NCBI RefSeq assembly: GCF_009903685.1
Contig: NZ_JAAABI010000005.1
Coordinates: 62,001 to 126,000 of the forward strand
DNA from: Flagellimonas ochracea
GTDB lineage: Bacteria; Bacteroidota; Bacteroidia; Flavobacteriales; Flavobacteriaceae
DNA length: 64,000 bases
Direction: 5' to 3'
The notes below the pieces were generated by a model. It was given only the letters and a program-made list of their open reading frames with translations, did no database searches and was not told where the DNA came from. This document shows positions 7,855 through 16,896 of the stretch, piece by piece (the stretch's first letter is position 1; the number at the start of each line of letters is the position of its first letter). Position numbers and translations under genes: made by a program.

Positions 7855-9879
7855 ATGAGAACAACACAAAAAATTAGAATGATTTGTGGTGCAGCTTTGC
7901 TTTTTTTAATAGGGTTGACTATAAAAGCACAAGATTTACCAGGAAATCCTAGTTTGGTAAGCTCCGATGAAGAGCTGAAAGCCCTAGCTGCCTTGGACGC
8001 AGGCGATTACCGATATACGGTGGAAGACTACTTTGCCAATCCCAAGGCCATTACTTTCCGGTTTTCGCCCGATGGTAAATACATCTCCTACCGTGAAAGC
8101 AATGAGAAGGGCAAGCGTAATATCTATGTCAAAAATTTATCCACAGGTGAAGCAATAATGGCCATTGAGGAAAAAGATGAACTGGTACGTGCCTACGGAT
8201 GGCTCAACAACGAAAGACTGTATTTTTCGATGGATAAGGGCGGCAATGAAAATTACCACATTTATGCTGTTGATATCGATGGTAAAAATCAAAAGGACCT
8301 TACACCTTTTGATGGAGTAAGAGCACAATTTACGGAATTGCTTCGCGATGATAAGGACCATATCATCGTGTCCATGAACAAGAACAACCCACAAGTATTT
8401 GAACCCTACAAGGTGAATCACCAAACAGGGGAGCTAAAACAGTTGTATGCCAATGATGACCCAAACAACCCCATTTTTGGATATAATTTTGACAAGGACG
8501 GCACTCTTAAGTCTTTTACCAAGATTCGGGATGGTGTGGAGCAGGATATCTATTACGAAGATGGCAATGGGGGCTACAAACTGCTGAAGAGCCTCAATTG
8601 GAAAGACAATTTTGTGATAGCAGATTTTAACTATGCCACAGAATACCCTCATGATGCTTATGTTGTATCTAACCTAGAAAGTGACAAGGCCGAGGTTTTG
8701 CTTTATGACCTTAAAGAGGATAGAATGATTGAACGGGTGTTTGCCAATGATCAGTATGATGTTCAAGGGATGGGACTTTCACGAACAAGAAACTACGAGA
8801 TCGATTATTTCTCTTATGAGGGCGAAAAAAGCATTGTTGTACCCATGAGTGATGCCTACAAAGCATTGGACGCCAAAATGAAAGAACTTTTGCCCGGAAA
8901 ACAATACCAAGTGCTAGATGCCACCGAGGATGAAAATTTGTATATGCTCTATGTGAGCAGTGACCGCATTTATGGTGTGTATTACGCTTATAATGTTGCT
9001 AAGGATGAGTTGAACGAGCTTTACAATACCATGCCACATTTGAAAGAGGAGGATATGGCCGAGATGAGACCCATTACCTTTAAGAGTAGGGACGGAATCA
9101 TGCTGCATGGATACATTACGCTGCCAAAGGCAGCTTTGGCTGGCGAAAAGGTTCCGGTAGTTGTAAATCCCCATGGAGGTCCTCAGGGAATTCGTGACTC
9201 ATGGGGTTTCAATCCAGAGGCACAGTTATTTGCCAGTAGGGGATATGCAACGCTCCAAGTCAACTTTAGAATTTCTGGAGGTTATGGCAGGGAGTTCTTG
9301 GAATCTGGATTTAAACAAATTGGAAGAAAGGCCATGGATGATGTGGAAGACGGATTGCAGTATGTGATAGACCAAGGTTGGGTAGACCCCGACAAAGCGG
9401 CTATCTATGGGGGTAGTCATGGAGGATATGCCGTTTTGAGAGGCTTGACAAAAACCCCAGACCTCTACGCCTGTGGAGTTGATTATGTAGGGGTATCCAA
9501 TATCTTCACTTTTATGAAAACCATCCCTCCTTATTGGAAGCCTTATTTGAAAATCATCAAAGAAATTTGGTATGATGAAGATGTTGCAGAGGAGAAATCC
9601 ATAATGGAAGAAGTTTCACCAGTGTACAATGTGGACAAAATTAAAAAACCCCTGTTTGTTGTTCAAGGAGCCAATGACCCAAGGGTAAATATCGATGAAT
9701 CTGACCAAATTGTAAGTGCCTTAAGGGAAAAGGGATTTGATGTACCCTACATGGTAAAATATGACGAAGGACATGGTTTTGGCAAAGAAGAAAATCGTTT
9801 GGAACTTTATAAGGCCATGATGGGCTTTTATGCCAAGCATTTGGACAATGCAGAAATTCCTAAGCCTTTAAAAGATTGA
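7855..9879 (+). CDS. Secreted S9 prolyl oligopeptidase family peptidase
   Basis: A serine peptidase of the S9 (dipeptidyl/acylaminoacyl peptidase) family, probably exported. With the ATG at 7855 the protein is 674 residues and begins with a signal peptide ending near IKAQ; an upstream ATG at 7816 adds 13 residues. The N-terminal half is a beta-propeller (FRFSPDGKYISYRES and similar blades). The C-terminal alpha/beta hydrolase carries the nucleophile Ser521 in GGSHGG, Asp608 in GANDPR and His640 in DEGHGFG, a complete triad. It likely degrades extracytoplasmic peptides. A clear terminator follows at 9895-9928. Confidence 0.93.
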   Translation: MRTTQKIRMICGAALLFLIGLTIKAQDLPGNPSLVSSDEELKALAALDAGDYRYTVEDYFANPKAITFRFSPDGKYISYRESNEKGKRNIYVKNLSTGEAIMAIEEKDELVRAYGWLNNERLYFSMDKGGNENYHIYAVDIDGKNQKDLTPFDGVRAQFTELLRDDKDHIIVSMNKNNPQVFEPYKVNHQTGELKQLYANDDPNNPIFGYNFDKDGTLKSFTKIRDGVEQDIYYEDGNGGYKLLKSLNWKDNFVIADFNYATEYPHDAYVVSNLESDKAEVLLYDLKEDRMIERVFANDQYDVQGMGLSRTRNYEIDYFSYEGEKSIVVPMSDAYKALDAKMKELLPGKQYQVLDATEDENLYMLYVSSDRIYGVYYAYNVAKDELNELYNTMPHLKEEDMAEMRPITFKSRDGIMLHGYITLPKAALAGEKVPVVVNPHGGPQGIRDSWGFNPEAQLFASRGYATLQVNFRISGGYGREFLESGFKQIGRKAMDDVEDGLQYVIDQGWVDPDKAAIYGGSHGGYAVLRGLTKTPDLYACGVDYVGVSNIFTFMKTIPPYWKPYLKIIKEIWYDEDVAEEKSIMEEVSPVYNVDKIKKPLFVVQGANDPRVNIDESDQIVSALREKGFDVPYMVKYDEGHGFGKEENRLELYKAMMGFYAKHLDNAEIPKPLKD

Positions 9880-9894
9880 AGAAACTTTTTGGTG

Positions 9895-9928
9895 TAAAAA
9901 AGGGGACCATTGGTCCCTTTTTTTTGTC
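9895..9928 (+). terminator. Intrinsic terminator after the S9 peptidase
   Basis: A GGGACCA/TGGTCCC stem is flanked by A-run and T-run (eight or more T), just after the peptidase stop. The A and T flanks could let it act in both directions, but no minus-strand gene ends here. Confidence 0.88.
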
Positions 9929-10132
9929 TTTTCATGATTGAAATAGTTTACCGTTCGCCATTATCATTCTACCGTTGCCCATAATTCATTTCTATTGCAA
10001 GAATCCGCTGCCTATTTTAGTCCTGTTAATTCAAAAAACCGGAAGCGATGATCACCTTGGCAAAATTGGTAATCTCATTACTCTTGAACATTTTACTATA
10101 ACCCTAGAGGGTAAAACTTAAATCGAACTTTT

Positions 10133-10342
10133 ATGAAGAAATTGAATACGGCGCAAAAAGTGATCTTGGTACTTGGCATAATAGGTACCATAGTAGGTAT
10201 TTACGGAAAGTGGAATGGTTGGGACCATAAAAGCTATTTTATTCCATTGTATACTGGTTTGTCATTTATGTGGGTGGCGTTTTTGAACTCAGATAGCAAA
10301 TGCGAGGTCCGCTATCTTAAAAGGATTTTTGGAATAAAATGA
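10133..10342 (+). CDS. Small two-segment membrane protein
   Basis: 69 residues with two hydrophobic segments (about 8-25 and 36-52) and a basic C-terminus (RYLKRIFGIK). The family is not recognised. It is followed 7 bases later by another small membrane protein and then by the LytS/LytTR pair in the same direction, so it may be part of that regulatory operon. Confidence 0.55.
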   Translation: MKKLNTAQKVILVLGIIGTIVGIYGKWNGWDHKSYFIPLYTGLSFMWVAFLNSDSKCEVRYLKRIFGIK

Positions 10343-10349
10343 CTGGATA

Positions 10350-10694
10350 GTGAAAAACGTAAATAAGATCATGTTGTTGTGCGTTGCAGCTATTTTAACT
10401 GTTGTTGGTTATTCGGTTTTAAACAGTTCACAATTTGTAGGGATTACTTTTATATGTTTTTTGGGAGCTAGCCTGTTTCTGTTAGGTTATTTTGGTAAAA
10501 GCAGAGTTGTCTTTGGGTTTTCAAAAATCATGGAATTTTCAAGCGAAATCATATTGGGCAATAAATCTAAAAATATAGATACTTTGACCCATTTTCGAAT
10601 TGAACTTCTAACAATTTCCGCACTCTTCGTTTGTTTTGGACTGGGGTTTGGTGTAGGCAGGATGTTGTATCAGATACTAGAAAAGCTAGCTTAA
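10350..10694 (+). CDS. Small membrane protein upstream of the LytS kinase
   Basis: 114 residues starting at a GTG, with about three hydrophobic segments (residues 6-24, 28-50 and 86-108) and a basic soluble loop between them. No known motif. It ends 34 bases before the histidine kinase gene and is probably in its operon. Whether it modulates the kinase is a guess. Confidence 0.55.
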   Translation: MKNVNKIMLLCVAAILTVVGYSVLNSSQFVGITFICFLGASLFLLGYFGKSRVVFGFSKIMEFSSEIILGNKSKNIDTLTHFRIELLTISALFVCFGLGFGVGRMLYQILEKLA

Positions 10695-10728
10695 ACTCAA
10701 CTATCTTTATACGCATATTTTTCAGGGA

Positions 10729-11790
10729 ATGAATATTACCAAAAAAAGACAGAACGTCGCATTCTGGGCACTTCAGTTTATTGGCTGGGGCTTTATCAAC
10801 CTAATTTCCATTTTTGTCCTAAAAAAGGTAAGTGTTGAATTCATACTATACTCCGTTGTGGTGGGTACGGGCATTGGAATTTTTTCCACTTCCGTGCTAC
10901 GTTGGTATTTAAAGCGAAATATTTCTTTTGACTCTTTTGGTATTCAGGATTTAGGTAAGGTCATAGTATCTGTACTCGCGGGTTCCTTACTTTTTGGCTT
11001 GCTCAATATAGCCTTTGGTTACATATATGTTAAGTTCGGTCCCACATTGACCACAGAGGAGACCCAATTGTTCAAACATTATGACAGTGTCTGGATACAG
11101 GTGCTCAATGCACTCTTTTTAATTGGAGCTTGGGTCATTACATATTTGGTCATAAAGTTACTTTTAAAGTTAAATAGGGACAGGATTGAACGATTGGAAC
11201 TCAATACCAATCTAAAACAGGCGCAATTGGACACGTTAAAAGGACAGATCAATCCCCACTTTATGTTTAACAGTTTAAACAATATTCGGGGTTTGATGCT
11301 GGAAGATGTGGAAAAGTCCCGGGAAATGCTTACCAAGCTTTCCGAAATTCTAAGATACTCCCTTACCAAAAACAACATAAACTCCATATCGGTTGCCGAA
11401 GAACTGGAAGTGGTGGATAACTATATCGACCTTTCCAAGATACAGTTTGAAAACCGTCTGGAGTTCATCAAAAATGTAGATGAGGATACTCTGGACCTGA
11501 GTATTCCGCCCATGATTATACAATTACTGATTGAAAATGCCATCAAACATGGTATTTCCAATTTGAAGCAGGGGGGTAAAATAGTTTTGGAGATAAAAAA
11601 GGAAAACGGGCAACTGCAAATTGGGGTTAGAAATACTGGAAAACTGAAAGTTTCAAAGAATTCCACACAATTGGGCATAAAAAATATACGGCAACGATTG
11701 CATCTTTTGTATGCAGAACGGGCGTCTTTTACCCTTGACGAAGAAGCGGATGAAGTGGTGGCCAACATAAAAATACCATTGTCGGCATGA
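10729..11790 (+). CDS. LytS/YpdA-type sensor histidine kinase
   Basis: A 353-residue membrane kinase with roughly four transmembrane segments in the first 150 residues, a short coiled stretch, then the His_kinase domain (PF06580 type). The phospho-accepting His177 lies in QINPHFMFNS, and the ATP site N-box ENAIKHGIS follows. There is no visible extracytoplasmic sensor domain, so sensing is probably within the membrane or through a partner. The stop overlaps the response regulator start by 4 bases. Confidence 0.92.
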   Translation: MNITKKRQNVAFWALQFIGWGFINLISIFVLKKVSVEFILYSVVVGTGIGIFSTSVLRWYLKRNISFDSFGIQDLGKVIVSVLAGSLLFGLLNIAFGYIYVKFGPTLTTEETQLFKHYDSVWIQVLNALFLIGAWVITYLVIKLLLKLNRDRIERLELNTNLKQAQLDTLKGQINPHFMFNSLNNIRGLMLEDVEKSREMLTKLSEILRYSLTKNNINSISVAEELEVVDNYIDLSKIQFENRLEFIKNVDEDTLDLSIPPMIIQLLIENAIKHGISNLKQGGKIVLEIKKENGQLQIGVRNTGKLKVSKNSTQLGIKNIRQRLHLLYAERASFTLDEEADEVVANIKIPLSA

Positions 11791-12512
11791 GGATAAGAAC
11801 TGTAATTGTGGAAGATTCCAGATTGGCGCGCAATGAGCTAAAAGAGCTTCTAAAAGACTATGATGAGATTGAATTGGTGGGTGAAGCAGAAAATGTGGAT
11901 GAGGGATATGAGCTTATTGGGAATGAAAATCCAGATCTTTTGTTTTTGGACATCAACATGCCCGAAAAAGATGGGTTTGAACTCTTGGAAATGCTGGATG
12001 AAGTCCCGATTACCATTTTTACTACGGCCTTTGATGAATATGCCATAAAATCGTTTGAGTACAATGCTCTGGATTATCTGTTGAAACCTGTAAACGAGAA
12101 ACGCTTTGCCATTGCCCTTGAAAAAGTGAGGGTCAGATTGGAAAACAAGCAGAGAAAAAATTCTGAAAGCACGAGGTTGACGGTTAACAGTCAAATCTTC
12201 ATCAAAGATGGTGAGTCGTGTTGGTTGGTTAAAATTGGTGATATTTCACAGTTTGAAATTGTGGGCAACTACACCCGGGTTTTTTTCGAGGGCAAAAAGC
12301 CTATGCTGTACAAATCCCTTAACCAAATAGAGGAAAAACTTCCCGAAGAATCGTTCTTCAGGGCCAATAGGCAACAAATTGTCAACACCAACTACATTGA
12401 AACCGTAATTCCCTGGTTCAATGGGAAATTGAAACTGACCATGAAAAATGGGGAAGAAGTTGAGGTTTCACGTCGGCAATCCTACATATTCAAGGACAAA
12501 ATGAGCCTTTGA
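11787..12512 (+). CDS. LytTR response regulator
   Basis: A 241-residue regulator with an N-terminal receiver and a C-terminal LytTR DNA-binding domain. The receiver has acidic pocket E9/D10, phospho-acceptor Asp55 in FLDINMPEKDG and KPVNEKR as the switch Lys. The LytTR domain includes the FFRANRQQIVN and EVSRRQ segments. It forms a two-component pair with the overlapping kinase gene. The target genes cannot be named from sequence, though the two small membrane proteins upstream are natural candidates for co-regulation. Confidence 0.93.
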   Translation: MRIRTVIVEDSRLARNELKELLKDYDEIELVGEAENVDEGYELIGNENPDLLFLDINMPEKDGFELLEMLDEVPITIFTTAFDEYAIKSFEYNALDYLLKPVNEKRFAIALEKVRVRLENKQRKNSESTRLTVNSQIFIKDGESCWLVKIGDISQFEIVGNYTRVFFEGKKPMLYKSLNQIEEKLPEESFFRANRQQIVNTNYIETVIPWFNGKLKLTMKNGEEVEVSRRQSYIFKDKMSL

Positions 12513-12515
12513 AAA

Positions 12516-12545
12516 GAAAAAGCCTCCATTCGGAGGCTTTTTAAA
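12516..12545. terminator. Bidirectional terminator between LytTR and DoxX genes
   Basis: AAGCCTCC and GGAGGCTT form an 8-bp perfect stem with a 4-base loop, flanked by A-run and T-run. It sits between two convergent genes and can end transcripts from both. Confidence 0.92.
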
Positions 12546-12547
12546 GG

Positions 12548-12922
12548 TTATGCGCGTAATAGGTCCCTATATCTATCTTTATAACCGACCAAAGCTAAAA
12601 TATTCAAAATCAGTAATCCTAGGGCGGGCCCTATTCCCTCCGGCGCCAAAGAGGCGTGAAACAAAACGGCACATACGGAAACGCTCATCAAAATTACGGC
12701 CATAAGTGCGCCATATTTATTAAAAATCAATGCCAGACCGGCTAAAACTTCCACAACGGCCACCAAGGTCATTGTATGAGTTGAAGACAATGCGCCGAAA
12801 TAGCCCATTACCGTTTCAGGCATTTCTCCCATGGGTATAAAATGAAAGAATTTATTCAACCCAAAAATGAGGACAAACAGCCCCAAGAGGATACGGACCA
12901 CCATAAATACTTTTGAATTCAT
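12548..12922 (-). CDS. DoxX family membrane protein
   Basis: 124 residues with four hydrophobic segments and the DoxX pattern (RILLGLFVLIFGLNKFF, then LAGLALIF and later GPALGLLILNI). DoxX-like proteins are small inner-membrane proteins whose role is mostly unknown; some associate with quinone-linked or redox processes. It is 87 bases downstream of the CPBP protease gene. Confidence 0.85.
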   Translation of the reverse strand: MNSKVFMVVRILLGLFVLIFGLNKFFHFIPMGEMPETVMGYFGALSSTHTMTLVAVVEVLAGLALIFNKYGALMAVILMSVSVCAVLFHASLAPEGIGPALGLLILNILALVGYKDRYRDLLRA

Positions 12923-13009
12923 ACGTTGATATTTTATTGGTTAAGCAATAAAAGTAGCTAAAAATTGCGAATAATGCAGTATTGGCTTTGTGTGTATGAC
13001 TATCTGATA

Positions 13010-13756
13010 TCAGAAAACATAATAGAAAATGAAGTATGTCATGGCAAGGTTAAATCCGGCGTGGCAAATGACCGCACCCCATAGCGAATATGATTTTCGT
13101 TTCATCATAAAAAAGACCCGTGAAGCAGAAAACATAAACAAAACCCAAAGAAATGCAGGTACCCATGAAAACATCCATTTGCCATCTATAAAAAGAATCC
13201 CGAAATGGGCCAAATGTGTGACGCCAAAAGCTAGACTGTCAATAAGGGATGCTTTATTATCGCCCAGTCCTTCTGAAAAACATCTATGGATAAGTCCCCT
13301 ATACAAAAACTCCTCGCCAATGGGGCTGAACAACATGCCCATAGTAGCAAAGACCATAAAATATTGAAATTTAAGGGCTTCAAAACTTGGCCCCGAAGGA
13401 ACTTGGTACGATTGAGAAATGTAGACCATCCAGTTTTGTACTGTATCTGCATATAACCATGTACCGATTAGCCAAACCCCCAAGCAGACCAAACCCCCAA
13501 CCAAAAATGCCCATAGTAGCGGTATAAAACCGGTGGGTTTTTTAAGACCGATTTCTTTTCTTCCCAATTTGGTGAGTAAAAGAAAAGGTAAAATCCACAT
13601 GGCCACAAAGATGATAGACGTAAATCGATAATCACCTGTTTTGCTGGCATGGAGCACAGTTATAAACCTTGGAATTCCAAATATCAAAATCAAGGCAAGA
13701 CCCGTTCTCCAATCAAAGCGCAAAGAATCTTTTATGAAAGCCCGAAAATATCCCAT
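13010..13756 (-). CDS. CPBP family intramembrane glutamic protease
   Basis: 248 residues from the ATG at 13756, with about seven hydrophobic segments. The CPBP/Rce1 motif EEFLYRG has catalytic Glu148-Glu149 followed by Arg, and later conserved His in GVTHLAHFG and near the C-terminus (VICHAGFN) fit the other motifs. Such proteins are integral-membrane proteases related to CAAX endopeptidases. The substrate is unknown. Confidence 0.88.
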   Translation of the reverse strand: MGYFRAFIKDSLRFDWRTGLALILIFGIPRFITVLHASKTGDYRFTSIIFVAMWILPFLLLTKLGRKEIGLKKPTGFIPLLWAFLVGGLVCLGVWLIGTWLYADTVQNWMVYISQSYQVPSGPSFEALKFQYFMVFATMGMLFSPIGEEFLYRGLIHRCFSEGLGDNKASLIDSLAFGVTHLAHFGILFIDGKWMFSWVPAFLWVLFMFSASRVFFMMKRKSYSLWGAVICHAGFNLAMTYFIFYYVF

Positions 13757-13764
13757 CAAAAATT

Positions 13765-14550
13765 TCAGAGTGATTTTAACAGGCCTCCATCAATGGGAAT
13801 GTTGGCACCATTGATGTACGCGGCTTTATTGGAGGCTAAAAATGCCACTAAAAAGCCGTACTCTTCGGGTTTTCCGATACGTTTTGCGGGTACCATAGCT
13901 TCCATGGCTGACCTAACCTCTTCAACCGGAATGCCCATTTTTTCAGCTTTTTTTACATTGAGGGAAGCAATACGGTCCGTATCAAAATAGCCAGTAAGCA
14001 CATTGTTCACAGTTATTCCATCTTTTGCAACATCCAGGGATAGACTTTTTGACCATGTGACCACTGCGGCCCGGATGGAGTTTGAAAGTGCCAAATAGCT
14101 AAGCGGTTCTTTCACAGAAATGGAAGCAACATTGATAATGCGACCCCATTTGTTTTGTTGCATGTGCTTTATGGCCAATTCTGTGGTCAACACCACCGAT
14201 TTAAACAATAAGTCAAACGCTTTCTGATAGTCTTCAACCTTTTTTTCAAGAGCTCCGCCTGCTTCTGGCCCTTGGGTATTGTTTACCAAAATATCAATAT
14301 TGGTCGTTTGAAAAAATGTGGTTATAGTCTTACTGAACGATTCAAAATCAGAAAAATCGACCACTAAATAGTCATGTTTTTGCTCTTTTGTGGTGTCCAT
14401 TTCGGCAACAACGGCTTTTAGGTCACGCTCATTTCTGGCCATTAGGGTCACATGGGCTCCACTATTGGCCAACTGCATTGCAACGGATCTGCCAATTCCT
14501 TTACTGCTTCCTCCTACGAGTGCTTTTTTTCCTAAAAGAGAAATATTCAT
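13765..14550 (-). CDS. SDR family oxidoreductase with altered active site
   Basis: A 261-residue short-chain dehydrogenase/reductase starting at the ATG at 14550. The Rossmann motif GGSSKGIG lies near residues 13-20 and NNTQG stands where NNAG is usual. The catalytic Ser is in INVAS, but the expected YxxxK is replaced by a SNSIR stretch (Tyr to Ser, Lys to Arg), as in the beta-ketoacyl-reductase-like subgroup with LALSNS. Substrate and even activity are uncertain. The upstream cupin gene ends 2 bases before this start, so the two are co-transcribed. Confidence 0.85.
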   Translation of the reverse strand: MNISLLGKKALVGGSSKGIGRSVAMQLANSGAHVTLMARNERDLKAVVAEMDTTKEQKHDYLVVDFSDFESFSKTITTFFQTTNIDILVNNTQGPEAGGALEKKVEDYQKAFDLLFKSVVLTTELAIKHMQQNKWGRIINVASISVKEPLSYLALSNSIRAAVVTWSKSLSLDVAKDGITVNNVLTGYFDTDRIASLNVKKAEKMGIPVEEVRSAMEAMVPAKRIGKPEEYGFLVAFLASNKAAYINGANIPIDGGLLKSL

Positions 14551-14552
14551 GT

Positions 14553-14864
14553 CTACTTGTATTCTTCCCGTGCGGGACAAAAAATATCCATCAACTTACA
14601 AGGAGTCAAAGCCTTTCCACTGTGTGGTGTGTTTGATGGTATTATAATGACATCTCCAGGTTGGCAGATACTTGTTTTACCATTCAGGGTAAACTCAAAA
14701 TTCCCTTGCACCACATGCATGATCTGTTCATGTACATGATGGTGTTCCGGTACTTCTGCATCTTTTTCCACATCCCAAAAGGCCCAAGTCATTGATTCAC
14801 TATGAATCATTTTGCCATGATAGCCCTTTATTAGTTCTTTGCTTGATATGTCTTTCAGGTTCAT
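14553..14864 (-). CDS. Cupin domain protein
   Basis: 103 residues forming one small cupin barrel: metal-binding motif 1 around PEHHHVHEQ and motif 2 around PGDVIIIPSNTPHSG. The metal ligands His/His/Glu are present. Such proteins can be dioxygenases, isomerases or binding proteins; nothing more precise can be said. It lies 2 bases upstream of the SDR gene, suggesting the pair act on related small molecules. Confidence 0.85.
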   Translation of the reverse strand: MNLKDISSKELIKGYHGKMIHSESMTWAFWDVEKDAEVPEHHHVHEQIMHVVQGNFEFTLNGKTSICQPGDVIIIPSNTPHSGKALTPCKLMDIFCPAREEYK

Positions 14865-14929
14865 AATACGAAATTAAGTGATGAAGCCCATCAATGTGTG
14901 GCCTTATGCAAGGTGATTAAATAAATCCC

Positions 14930-15403
14930 TCAATTACGTTGTAGTTTTTCTGCTACACTATCATAATATTCCTTGGTTAGCTTTTCGGTCCAAACCGTAG
15001 GTTCGCTACCATAAATAGCGATATAGGATACTTTACTGCCAACAGCTGATGTATGCCAATGTTCTATATCTTTTTCACACTTTATTACATCACCTTTTTT
15101 AAGTATAATTGGCTCTTTGCCTCGTTCTTGATAGTACCCTTCACCTTCAATAATAATTAGTACTTGTGGTGTGGTATGTTTATGCCAGTCTAATGTGGAA
15201 TTTGGACTAAATGTGGCTTGGGTAATGTTGTAGTCTATACTGTTGTCTGCTTTCAGTAAGAAGTTAAGCCATGCATCACCGATATGGTGTGTGTTGGGTG
15301 CTTTGATGCCCTCATTTAAAAAGGACGTTATCTTGTAATCAGAATCTTGTCCGTGAACGATAAGCGGTAATAATGCGAATAATATTGCTACTAGTCTTTT
15401 CAT
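14930..15403 (-). CDS. Secreted cupin domain protein
   Basis: 157 residues with a signal peptide (MKRLVAILFALLPLIVHGQ, cleavage after HGQ or so) and a cupin fold with DWHKHTTPQVLIIIEGEG and KKGDVIKCEKDIEHWH. It is probably periplasmic. It lies upstream of the cytoplasmic cupin and SDR in the same direction, 65 bases away. Related proteins are often annotated as quercetin-dioxygenase-like, but activity is unknown. Confidence 0.85.
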   Translation of the reverse strand: MKRLVAILFALLPLIVHGQDSDYKITSFLNEGIKAPNTHHIGDAWLNFLLKADNSIDYNITQATFSPNSTLDWHKHTTPQVLIIIEGEGYYQERGKEPIILKKGDVIKCEKDIEHWHTSAVGSKVSYIAIYGSEPTVWTEKLTKEYYDSVAEKLQRN

Positions 15404-15423
15404 TTTAAATGTTATAATTAAAT

Positions 15424-15431
15424 CAAATGTA
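15424..15431 (-). promoter_or_regulatory. Possible -7 box for the secreted cupin gene
   Basis: Minus strand TACATTTG fits TAnnTTTG and lies 20 bases before the ATG. No TTG is seen at the right distance upstream. Confidence 0.33.
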
Positions 15432-15466
15432 TACCAAGGTATAAAATTAATATGGAGAAATCTTTA

Positions 15467-15497
15467 TTGGCATTGGTTTGACCATTAGCTATTTTTG
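15467..15497 (+). promoter_or_regulatory. Promoter of the mpl-like gene
   Basis: TTG at 15467-15469, then 20 bases, then TATTTTTG at 15490-15497. This fits the Bacteroidetes -33/-7 consensus, and the start codon follows 16 bases later, so the leader is very short. Confidence 0.6.
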
Positions 15498-15513
15498 AGG
15501 CTAAAACCTATTG

Positions 15514-16866
15514 ATGGATATTCATTTCATTGCCATTGGTGGTAGCGCCATGCACAATCTTGCCCTTGCACTTAAGCACAAGGGTTACAATATAACCGGA
15601 AGTGACGATGTAATTTTTGAACCTTCAAAAAGTCGGTTGGATGCTGAGGGGCTGCTACCTGAAGAATTTGGATGGTTCCCTGAGAAGATTCAACGAACTT
15701 TGGATGCCGTAATTTTGGGAATGCATGCCAAACCGGACAATCCAGAGCTTGTTAAAGCCCAAGAGCTGGGGTTGAAGATATATTCCTATCCTGAATTCCT
15801 TTTTGAGCAGTCCAAGCACAAAACACGGGTGGTAATTGGAGGGAGCCATGGAAAGACGACCATTACTTCCATGATCCTACATGTGCTGCAATATCATGGC
15901 ATTAAAGTTGACTTTATGGTCGGGGCCCAGCTGGATGGCTTTGATCGCATGGTTCATTTGACCGAGGATAATGATTTTATCGTGCTTGAAGGGGATGAAT
16001 ACCTATCCTCTCCCATAGATCGGAGACCAAAATTTCATCTTTATAAACCCAATATTGCATTACTTAGTGGTATTGCATGGGACCATATTAATGTGTTTCC
16101 CACTTTTGAAAACTATGTGAAACAGTTTCAAATTTTTGTGGACAGCATTGTTAAGGGAGGCAGTATTACATACAATGCGGAGGACCAAACATTAAAAGAT
16201 GTGATAGAGTCCTCTGAAAACACTATTCGCAAGTTTCCCTATGAGACTCCGAATTTTAGTGTGATTGACGGGGTAACACTTTTGGAAACTCCTGAAGGGG
16301 ATATGCCCTTGGAAATTTTTGGTGCGCATAACCTTAACAACTTGGCCGGAGCCAAGTGGATTTGTCAGCAGATGGGCGTTGATGAAATGGATTTTTATGA
16401 AGCTATTGCAACTTTTAAAGGAGCATCAAAACGTTTGGAAAAAATAGCCCAAGGCGATGCCCGGGTTGCGTTCAAGGATTTTGCCCATTCCCCCAGCAAG
16501 GTCAAGGCCACTACGGAAGCTGTTAAGGAACAATATGTGGGATATAGGTTGTTGGCTTGTTTGGAACTGCATACCTATAGTAGCCTCAATGCAGAATTCT
16601 TGAAGGAATATAAAGGAGCTTTGGACGCAGCAGACGAAGCAGTGGTTTTTTACTCCCCAAACGCGGTGAAAATAAAGGGATTGGCGGAAGTTACTTCCGA
16701 ACAGATCTCAGTGGCCCTAAATAGAAATGATATTAAAATATTTACGAATCCCGAGGAATTCCAAGAATATCTTTTTACCCAAAGCTTAGATAACACTGCA
16801 CTTTTGTTGATGAGTTCCGGAAACTACGGTGGACTTGATTTTGATCAGCTCAAAGCGCTTTTCTAA
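15514..16866 (+). CDS. mpl: Mpl-like Mur ligase (muropeptide recycling)
   Basis: A 450-residue Mur-family ligase resembling UDP-N-acetylmuramate:L-Ala-gamma-D-Glu-meso-DAP ligase, which rejoins recycled tripeptide to UDP-MurNAc. The N-terminal Rossmann motif is IAIGGSAMHNLALAL, with SAMHNLA typical of Mpl rather than MurC. The ATP loop GSHGKTT is at residues 110-116, and the ATP-domain acid motif LEGDEY follows. The ATG at 15514 is preferred over an in-frame TTG 3 bases earlier. It converges with the DUF1569 gene 30 bases downstream. Confidence 0.85.
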   Translation: MDIHFIAIGGSAMHNLALALKHKGYNITGSDDVIFEPSKSRLDAEGLLPEEFGWFPEKIQRTLDAVILGMHAKPDNPELVKAQELGLKIYSYPEFLFEQSKHKTRVVIGGSHGKTTITSMILHVLQYHGIKVDFMVGAQLDGFDRMVHLTEDNDFIVLEGDEYLSSPIDRRPKFHLYKPNIALLSGIAWDHINVFPTFENYVKQFQIFVDSIVKGGSITYNAEDQTLKDVIESSENTIRKFPYETPNFSVIDGVTLLETPEGDMPLEIFGAHNLNNLAGAKWICQQMGVDEMDFYEAIATFKGASKRLEKIAQGDARVAFKDFAHSPSKVKATTEAVKEQYVGYRLLACLELHTYSSLNAEFLKEYKGALDAADEAVVFYSPNAVKIKGLAEVTSEQISVALNRNDIKIFTNPEEFQEYLFTQSLDNTALLLMSSGNYGGLDFDQLKALF

Positions 16867-16896
16867 TACGCCTGAACTACACCTTATTGCGTCCCG

